Assembly (NCBI GenBank): GCA_002914845.1
Contig: JXTC01000053.1
Span: 211,688 to 275,687, forward strand
Reading direction: 5' to 3'
Source: Trema orientale
Taxonomy: Eukaryota > Streptophyta > Magnoliopsida > Rosales > Cannabaceae
Length of the DNA: 64,000 nucleotides
Shown here: positions 55,958 through 64,000 of the stretch, piece after piece
Position numbering within the stretch: position 1 is the first letter of the stretch
Layout of the letters: every line of letters starts with the position of its first letter
Position numbers and translations under genes: made by a program
Notes under the pieces: generated by a model
Database searches by the model: none
Told to the model about the DNA's origin: nothing
Seen by the model: the letters and a program-made list of their open reading frames with translations, nothing else

Positions 55958-56970
55958 ATTGACTTTTTAATATAAAAATCTCTTGAACTCGGGACAATCT
56001 AATAAAATTAATCATGAACTCAATGTCTTGGAGCAAAACCCTCTGAAGTCTCTACTATTAGTTCTGTTAGAAAAGAAAAATGTTGCTGTTAATTTTTTAA
56101 ATTTACTGTTAAGTCCCCATTCTTTTATCTATGGATTTTAAGTCCTCATTTTTTATATTTATTTCATATTAATCTCTTTTACTCTGTTCTGTCCAAACCT
56201 GCTATTGATTAGCACTTGCCAAAAGGTGCTCATCTCAAGTACAGGGTTAAAATTGGAAACAAATGGAAATTATTATTATTTAAAAAAGAAAGAGTTGAGT
56301 TATCATTTTTGTTCAAGCTAGAGGTAAGAAATTAGAAAATTTTATATAGTTCTAATATGAATCTATTTTAGTCTAAGTATTCATATATCTAAAAGAGAAG
56401 CATATGCATACTTAGATCAAGTTAGATTCATATTGGAACCATATAAAATTTAAGCAATATATGTCCCATAAAATTGGAATGACAAAACATAAAATTAGCA
56501 ATATATATCCCATAAATTTGGCAATGTATTCATATATCTCTCTTCTAGATATATGAATACTTGGACTAAAGTAGATCTATATTGGAACTATATAAAATTT
56601 CTCAATTTCTTAACTCCATCTTGAACGAAAATGATAACTCAAAATTTTTTTTAAATAATAATTTCTCTTTGTTTCCAAATTTACCCTTGCTGAGACGAGC
56701 ACATTTTGGCCAAATACTAATTAATGACAATATGAGACAAAAAAAATTAAAAGAAATTAATGTCAAAAAAAAATCTAAGAATGAGAACCTAAAAGCCATA
56801 AATAAACGAATGAGAACTTAACCGTAAAAAAAATAACAAAAAAACCTTTTTTTTTTTACAAGAATTAATATTAGGGAACTTAATAGGATTTTGCTCTAAA
56901 GAATTGAATTCATAGTTAATTTTACTAAATTGTTCCGAGTTCAGTGGAGGGGGTTTGTATTAAAAACCCT
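55958..56970. mobile_element. 1-kb foldback element with nested palindromes
   Basis: The left arm (gaactcgggacaatctaata, then ggagcaaaaccctctgaag) and the inverse of the right arm (gaactcggaacaatttagta, then agagcaaaatcctattaag) match over about 450 bp. The centre holds three versions of a second palindromic block (gttctaatatgaatcta ... ttcatatatct) around 56345, 56385-56455 and 56525-56600. It has no coding capacity, and the outer ends and target duplication are not clear. Probably a Mutator-like foldback. Confidence 0.65.
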
Positions 56971-57969
56971 TACAAATTTTGAGGTAAGATACATAGGAAA
57001 ATGGATGGACAAAATGATTTTTTTAGGACTACTTTTTCAAGATAATGATGACTTTTTAATTAGTGTAGTATTATCGAGAGTATGTATTGGAGGAGAAGAA
57101 TTTGAATCCTAATTAAGTCATTTTATGTATTTAAGAAATGGCAACTTTTTTAAAATTAATATAATTTTATTATAACCGTGAGTCATAACAATAATAAAAA
57201 AATGATTACTTCTAAAAAATTAGTTCCATCAATTAAGTCATCTTAGGAAAAGGAAGTCATACTTCCCTCTAATTCTTTATGTACTTGTTGGTTATAAGTT
57301 AGGGAAAACAGACAGAATCGTGACCATTTTAATCGAACAATTCTCAAGATTTTCTAGTTCCATAAAAGTCATTTTAGGGGGAAAAAAACAAAAAAACAAA
57401 AAGAAGTCATATTTCCCTTCAATTCTGTACGTACCTGTTGGCTATAAGTGAATGAAACTGGATGGGATTAGGATCGATTTAACCTTAAATGACATTTATT
57501 ATAGGGATGATTCAGAAATATGACTTTCTAGGACTATTTATTTTTATTATTATGACCGGTCATAATTACAAGTGGTAAAGCCCAAATTTTTGTTAGGGTG
57601 AAAATACTTTTGGGCTTCAAAGCCAAATGACCAAATTTTGAATCACAGTTTGAAAAATGGTCGTTTTCCAAATACTATTAAACATTGGCTGAATTTTAAA
57701 ACTTATTTAAAAAATGGCCATTTTTCATATTTAATATATCAAACTATATTGATTTATTTTTAGAAAAATGATTTATTTTTTAAAATAAATAAGCAAAAAA
57801 TGGCCATCTATCAAAATAAAATTATAAAACAGTTGCTTATTAAGTAATTATAAAAAATGACCATTTTTTAAATTGATCTAGAATAAAAGGACATTTCTTA
57901 TAAATACTCAATACTTTATCTACATTCCTTAAAATTCAAGCCTAAGGTCCAAATATTGAAAAAATTTGG

Positions 57970-59200
57970 AAGGGTTCAATTTTTTGAAAAATTACGGATT
58001 ATTTAGAAAAATATCATTTTTTAAAAGTTAATTTGTAAAAATCAACACTTCTAAAAAATATTTTAAACAATACCACTTTTTCATCAAAATTAATATTTTT
58101 CAATTACTTTCATAGTAACTAGTTGAGTTATTTGTGGTAACTAATCGAGTTATTCGAGGTACCTCAGCAATTGGTAGAAAGTGATATTTTCTATATATTT
58201 TAAAATGTAGCATTTTTCTAAATACCAAAGCTTTTAAAAATTTTTTTAAGATTTTGGACACTTATACCTATTTTTCAAAAAATATTACCAAATTTACGAC
58301 CTTTCAAAAATAATAAAATTCCGTACGACTTTTTAAGAGCATTTTTCTAAATACTTTGGAAGCTAGAAAATGTGGTGTTATTTTAGTAAATAAGCCATTA
58401 TTATTTTTTTTTATTAGAAACCACAAATATTTCTTAGAAATCAATTTGGTTTCATATTCGCGGAATGTCTTGTATGTAAGTAAATCATAGGAAACCACGA
58501 ACATTTCTTTGAAACTATTGTAATTTCCTTTTTGCAGAAAGCCTTGTAGTTAAATAAATCTCAGGAAACCACGAATGTTTCCTAGAAATTATCATAGTTT
58601 CTTTTTTGTAAAAGGTCAACATGCTAAGTAAATCACAGGAAACCATGAAGGTTTCTTAAAAATAATTGTGATTTCATTTAGCAAAATGTCCTGTAGTTGA
58701 GTAAATTACAGGAAACCAAGAAAGTTTGCTAGAAACCATCATAGTTTCTATTTTGCAGAATGCCCTGTGGCTAAGTAAATCACAAGAAACCACGAAAGTT
58801 TCTTAGAGAATATGAAAAAAAAAAAGAGTAATTAGGTTCAACATTTAAAAAAAAAAAAAAAAGAAGAAGAAAATTGGTTTTAAAAAATGGAAAAAAAAAA
58901 GGTAGAGGAGCATAACATGGAATAGTGGATGAAGGGATTTGAACACAAATCTAGATTATGGAGTTATTTTAGCCCAACTACTAGACCAACTTTTGATTTT
59001 GTTTAATTAATGTGACTTTATATTTAATAAAGTTATTTGGCCTTAGACCGTATAAAATGACAAATTTTTTTCTTGGCCCATATGGAAAAGTAATTATATG
59101 GGCCAAGTCGTATTTTTGTCATTAGTTTTAAAAAGTTCGTACTACATGTTATTTTCCCTAAATTTTAAAATACAGGATTTTTCAATTTTTTTTGAAATAT
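57970..59200. mobile_element. Possible foldback element carrying a 74-bp minisatellite
   Basis: The left margin (caattttttgaaaaattacg) is roughly inverted at the right margin (cctaaattttaaaatacagg, then atttttcaattttttttg). Inside, words such as atttagaaaaatatcatttt and ggtaactaatcgag are shared with the palindromic element at 16796-17158. Ends and class are uncertain. The stretch before it (57510-57960) has repeated aaaatggccattttt words of the same flavour. Confidence 0.4.
58417..58812. repeat. Minisatellite, 73-75-bp unit, five copies and a partial sixth
   Basis: Units begin with gaaaccac(g/a)aa at 58417, 58491, 58564, 58639, 58712 and 58786, spacings 74, 73, 75, 73 and 74. Each has the order gaaaccacgaa, tttcttagaaa, atagtttctttttgcagaa, ctaagtaaatcacag. 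The copies differ by several bases each, so the array is not young. Confidence 0.9.
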
Positions 59201-60289
59201 TACCATATAAAATGAGAAAACTATACCCCATGGTCAATTTTTAAGCTATGTGTTAATAAATATCTATTTTTTATCTTAGAACGGGTTTATTGCTACCCTT
59301 TCGTCTTTTATCCCGATCCTATTTCTAAAATCACACTTTTAATGAATATTTAAAACTTAATTACTACTTTCTTTCCTTGAGGAAAAAAAAAAAAAACTTA
59401 ATTGCCACTTTCTACAATCCTAATTTTTCCAAAATTATCTCTTAATCTAATTCACTTTCTTCTTTTCCCGCACCTCACTCTTTCACATTTTTCTCTCTGC
59501 TCTTAGCCTCTTACCATCATTCCCTTTCAGCTTTTCTGTTGTTCATCTCTTTTATTATTCTCCCTCTTCTACCCAACTTTTGTTCATTTATTTATATTTT
59601 TTTTTTAAAAAAAAAAATATGAATATGCATACATGGACTCTTCTGCCAAACTCTTCTAATAATAACAATAATAAAGAGCATCCTTTATCTTTATCATTTT
59701 CTAGTTTTGAGTTGCTCACCTATGGATTACATTTTATATCCTCTATCGCAATAGAACCCTCAATACTTATAATAAGCAAGCATCTACTATTGTCGCCCAT
59801 CAACCAAAGTAATTCAAGCTCTACGTTTAGGCATAGGATTAATGTGGAAAATTTATTTCTGAAAAATCACTTCAAAGATTTCTTAGTCAATATTAGTTAA
59901 AATAAACAAATAAAACCATTCAACTTTGCGATGCACATTAAAATCGAACTATTATATCTTCTTCCCGGCAAATTTTTGGAGTTCTCTAGGTGACATTGGA
60001 GGTAGTCTTATCTAAGCATCTACAAAGGAATTAGGTTGAAGGACCATTGTATCTGAAAAAAAGGGTTAGAAGTTTTTTTTTTCCCTACAGAATTTTGAGA
60101 TTTAAAAAAAAAAAAACAATTTAAGTACCTAACAGTAATTTCATTTAGGGTCTTTTTTCTAGTTAAAAAAAAATTTAATAAAAGATGTGGTGAGAGTAGA
60201 TAGGAGAATAACAATAGATTCATCTTTTATTTTATTGACTTCTGAGTCGTAATAATTCAAGTTTACCATTATAGCCCTTTTTAAGTTAA

Positions 60290-60600
60290 TTTGACCTATG
60301 CACATAATTATTTTACCAACATAAATAATTAATTTTTATATTAAATAATTAATTTACATGTGTATGTAATTAATTTACTGATGACTATAATTCATTTGTC
60401 AGTGTATAATTATTCACCATGGTATATTATTGATTTAATGGTGTAAAAAACTAAGTTACCTATAATTGATTTTACTATGTATATAACTGCCTTACCAATA
60501 TCAATAACCGATTACCACAATATAACTGATTTGCCAATGTAAATTATTGATTTACAACGATATAAAACTTGGTTACCATAGTAAATTTATATACCAACTG
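60290..60600. repeat. Degenerate short-period repeat
   Basis: Words of the type aattgatttaccaatgtat recur every 25-30 bp or so (for example attaatttactgatg, gatttgccaatgta, attgatttacaacg, cttggttaccatag). It is strongly degraded, and the period drifts. Confidence 0.4.
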
Positions 60601-61316
60601 CAACAAAGATGACGTAGATAAGAGTCTAAAACAAATTGCCAGAATAGAAAGTTCATTTAACAACTAGATTCTAAAGGATACTACGTCAAATACTTGGTAT
60701 GCATCTAATTTCGATAAAAGAAAAAAAAGCTGGAATTACTCTCTCTTATACTCATAAATTTCCAGCGCTCATAAGTCATAACCATTTCAAATTCAGATAA
60801 GTCTAGTCAATATGTACCAAAATGCTTATCCAGGTCTAAGATGTAGTACTTGATACGTATACAAACATCCACTTACCTAAATTCAAAATAAAAATACCAA
60901 AATTCACCTACTACAAGGAGACGAAAGGTGAGACAGGTGAGATTTGAGGTGGTAGGCTCAAAATTAAAATACAAGTTCAAAAAGATTATTCGCTTCTCCA
61001 ATGAGATCTGATGCCGTAGACTATTCTCCTCCAGCGAAATCTGAGATGGAAAGCACTTGGGAATATAGAAGTTGAGAGAGAGAGAGAGAGAGAGTCTGAT
61101 GTGATATATGACTGATGAAAGGAAGGAAAAGAATCATGAGCAATTTTTTGCCAACTAAGACTAACTTAATTGGTCCAATATTTTAGGGATATGTGTGTGA
61201 GTTTGAGAGGGACCAGCTTTAGAGATATGTATGTGAATTTCGGAAGTTAGGGGTTCAAGTCTTGGTAGTGTGTGTGTGTGTGAGATATTTTCATTTAAAT
61301 TTAGGGAAAGTTGCTG

Positions 61317-61530
61317 AAATAAACCCCCTCAATACTGAATTTTAGGAACTAGACCCCTTTTAAAAGTTTTAGTATGAATATACCCTTTTTAATAAATAAC
61401 AATGTGGAATGACTTATATGCCCCTCATTTCAAATAAATAAAAAACTAAATTTAAAAGGAAAAAATAATTAGCTCTTTTTTTTTATCCTCTTCATCTTCT
61501 TCTTCTTCACGTTTTTTCTTTTTTTTTTTT
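61317..61530. mobile_element. Left arm of a Mutator-type MITE, right arm missing
   Basis: It begins gggaaagttgctgaaataaa and continues with ccccctcaatactgaatttt and gaactagaccccttt, the style of the other arms in this window. No inverse partner is seen before the solo LTR at 61617. Confidence 0.35.
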
Positions 61531-61616
61531 TCTCATCTTAGCCAAAAATATGAAAACATCCAAACTCACGAATTTCTTCATATATTAATCTTGAAGATCA
61601 TGGTCATGTTGGGAAA

Positions 61617-62101
61617 TTGTATTTCCTATAGTGGGCCACATATATTTTGGACAATTGTATTGGGCCATATTGTTCTTAAGCAGACCTAATAAGTGATTTA
61701 ATTAGGGTTGGGTCAGGATATCCAACTGGGTATGGATACCAATGTGGATACCCTGTTAGTCACCCAGTTAGGGTTTGATGGATACCCAACAGGGGACTAT
61801 ATAAAGAACCTTTTAGGGTTATGGTCCCTGTAGCCAAAAGAACACGTACGCTCAATTCTCTGTAACCCACCATCAGTTACAGAGAATTCCATCTGAGTGA
61901 CATTAGGCTTTCAGGCTACAGAAGATCAAACCCTCTAGCGATTACAGTCAATTACTATCGCTTCCGCCTTTGGTTCATCGTCCAGACTACGGTATTGAAT
62001 CATGGACTCAGGTATACTCAATGAATCCCTACCTATCAGTTTTATATGAATGTTCTAGGGTTTGTGTTTGGTTTTGCAATCCCTTATATTCAAGTCTAAC
62101 A
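61617..62101 (+). mobile_element. Solo LTR, 485 bp, with GGTCA target duplication
   Basis: It begins TGTTGGGAAATTG and ends AAGTCTAACA, with perfect GGTCA duplications at 61612-61616 and 62102-62106. A TATA box (ctatataaag) at about 61797-61806 gives the orientation, and a GC-richer segment of about 200 bp follows it. No primer site or coding region follows. The length would suit a Copia-type LTR, but the class is inferred. Confidence 0.9.
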
Positions 62102-62319
62102 GGTCATCCTTTTCATTATACTTTCCTATTTAAGTTTCCTCCCAATGCAATGTTTAAGTTTCAAATCAATATTTAATCTTTGCTAAAACTCTTGTTTGAT
62201 TGATAGATTAAATGGTATTTTTCTAGTATAATTTAAAACTATAGTGAAAAATACGAACCTTGTGGACATTTTTTTTAGTTTGAAAAGCTCTGAACTATAG
62301 TCGGAATCACAAAAAACGC

Positions 62320-62740
62320 AGATCCGGGTCGAAAACGATGCCCAGATTTTGCTAGACAAGGGTGTCGAGCTGCTAGACACCCCGTCGAGTGCTCGACAAG
62401 TCGTAAATTTTCGACTATGCTTGACACCCCTGTCGAGCCATGTCTCAAAGCCATGTCTCAACTGTTATCAATCTAAGCAATCGACACCTTCTCGACCATA
62501 CTAGACACACGTGTTGAGCAATATCTCATCCATTACCGATATAGGTGCTTAACATTATCATGACCATGCTTGACACCTTGTCTAGAAGACTCGACAGTAA
62601 AATCAAGTGACTAGACACCATTGTCTAGCCATTTTCTAGAATATAAGATGGTTATTTGATACCATATCTAGAGCACTCTACAGTATTGTCTAGCCATTAC
62701 ACGCATGCCAAAGTATGCACAAATGCCTAGCCACTATTTT
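62320..62740. repeat. Region of diverged TCGACA/CTAGACA words
   Basis: The words tgtcgag, gctcgacaa, gctagacacc and tgtctagcc recur every 15-40 bp on both strands. It is likely an older, scrambled part of the same sequence family as the ordered array at 62980-63480. Confidence 0.5.
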
Positions 62741-62979
62741 AGTGAAAATAAGCTCATTTATAGCAGAGATCAGGATCCGTAAGAAATTATTTTTTAGTAT
62801 TGCCATTTTGTTAAAATGAACACTAGCTAGCCTTTTTTGTTAGCAGCCCAGAAAATTTAGTTTTTTTGTTCATTTTGGTCAAGTCTTAAAGTTATTGGTT
62901 GTTATTAGTTTTGAGGACATTTTGTTGAAATATTATGATAACATGGTGGTCAAATGTCGAAGACAGAATGTTTAATATC

Positions 62980-63480
62980 CAAGATAGGTTGTCTAGTCGC
63001 TTGGTATTATTATCGAGTAATAAATAATGATCTACAAACTGACTAGACATAATGTTTGGTTACTCAACATAGTTGTCTAGAGTTCTAGACAATGTGTCTA
63101 TCCACTAGACATGTTTGTCGAGTAAGTAAATAATGATCTTGACATAATTGTTTAATGTTCAAGACAATGTGTCTAGCTGCTAGATATGTTTGTTGAGTGA
63201 ATAAATAATTATCTATATAATATCTAGACATGGTGTCTGGTTACTCGACATGGTTGTATAGTATTCCAGATAATATATCTAGCCGCTAGACACGTTTGTC
63301 GAGTGGGTAAATAATAATCTACAAAATGGCTAGACATAGTGTCTGGTTGCTCGACATAGTTGTCTAGCATTCCAGACAATGTGTCGAGCCGCTAGATATG
63401 TTTGTTGAATGAGTAAATAATGTTTTAAAAAATAACTAGGCATGATGTCTGGTTGCTCAACATAGTTGTCTAACATTCCA
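62980..63480. repeat. Tandem array, 106-bp unit
   Basis: The word taaataat marks equivalent points at about 63021, 63127, 63202, 63308 and 63414: spacings 106, 75, 106 and 106, so one unit lost about 31 bp. Each unit has the order ggctagacatagtgtctgg, ttgctcgacatagttgtcta, cattccagacaatgtgtcta, gccgctagacatgtttgtcg. Adjacent copies are about 80-90 % alike by eye. Confidence 0.85.
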
Positions 63481-63519
63481 AATATAACTACTAGCTTAAT
63501 AAGATTTGAATGACTTACA

Positions 63520-64000
63520 TATTAAAAATATGCTATCTATTTTGAAAAATATATCGTCCGTATTACTAGAAACATAGTCACTTTATTATTCATATTACTA
63601 TAAACAAAGTCATTTATTAGTCACTATCTTAATTTTTTTAAATATTAAAAATATGCAATCCATATCAAAATATTGAAAATATATTATCCATATTACTAGA
63701 ACTTAGTCACTTTATTATTCGTATTACTTGAAATATAGTCATTTTGTTAGTTAGTATCTTAAATTTTTAAAATATTAAAAATTTATAATCCATATCAAAA
63801 TATTGAAAATACGTCATCCGTATTACTAGAAACTTAGCACTTCATTATTCGTATTATTAGAAACTTAGTCATCTTGTTTGTCACTCTCTTAATTTTTTAA
63901 AATATTGAAAATATACAATCCATATCAAAATATTGAAAATATGTCATCCATATTACTAAAAACTTAGTCACTTCATTATTCGTATTATTAGAAACTTAGT
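63520..64000. repeat. Tandem array, 130-bp unit, running off the window
   Basis: The word aatccatatcaaaatattga starts at 63657, 63787 and 63917, exactly 130 bp apart, and a weaker copy begins near 63527. Each unit continues with gtcatccgtattactagaaa, cttagtcacttcattattcg and tattattagaaacttagtca. The array is not finished at 64000. Confidence 0.9.

Noticed and set aside
58925-59005. Possible tRNA-derived SINE (word gggatttgaacac, then ctactagaccaac)
   Set aside because: It resembles an inverted B-box region, but no A-box, poly-A tail or target duplication could be paired with it.
59580-59900. 106-codon frame in intergenic DNA
   Set aside because: No family resemblance; composition rich in Ser/Asn/Lys/Phe as expected from AT-rich chance frames.
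61970-62461. Open frames inside and just after the 485-bp LTR
   Set aside because: They cross the LTR boundary or the diverged repeat words and show no protein features.
58417-64000. Tandem arrays considered as CRISPR
   Set aside because: The units are 74-130 bp, contiguous and without unique spacers, and the DNA is from a plant nucleus.

Overview
The window is nuclear DNA from a flowering plant, probably a eudicot. It is AT-rich, the genes are split by many GT-AG introns, and transposon debris fills the space between them. Four stretches carry N: position 12421, positions 22304-22306 and position 24140, so the assembly is slightly imperfect. I could assemble five multi-exon protein genes from start codon to stop codon with every intron phase consistent.

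Layout: (1) 1-11.9 kb has no gene, but holds Mutator-type foldback MITEs, other MITEs and an LTR-like block. (2) 12453-15144 (+) is an ABA-responsive bZIP factor of the ABF/AREB group. (3) 18174-22018 (-) is THO complex subunit 5. (4) 22.1-29.1 kb is a 7-kb transposon-filled gap. (5) 29154-35450 (+) is trimethylguanosine synthase 1. (6) 35.5-43.8 kb holds a hAT-like element, RNase H fragments of LINE origin and a 1.8-kb solo LTR. (7) 43870-47898 (+) is a long remorin. (8) 48652-53818 (-) is a class-3 lipase of the OBL/TLL1 type with a 3.1-kb repeat-filled intron. (9) 54-64 kb has no gene; it holds a 1-kb foldback, several minisatellites, a 485-bp solo LTR and two satellite-like tandem arrays running to the end of the window.

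From memory of the Arabidopsis gene numbering, the five genes match ABF2/AREB1 (At1g45249), THO5B (At1g45233), TGS1 (At1g45231), a remorin (At1g45207) and TLL1 (At1g45201) in the same order. The window is therefore probably an orthologous collinear block, expanded by transposons. THO5 and TGS1 both act on nuclear RNA (mRNP assembly/export and cap hypermethylation) and are divergently oriented. The other genes have no evident pathway in common.

I found no convincing new gene system. The most notable structures are the nested set of Mutator-type foldback elements (four with flanking 9-bp duplications that match at 8 or 9 positions), a GC-AG intron needed to keep TGS1 in frame, a cluster of AAACGAC motifs in a lipase intron, and two satellite arrays next to a solo LTR.
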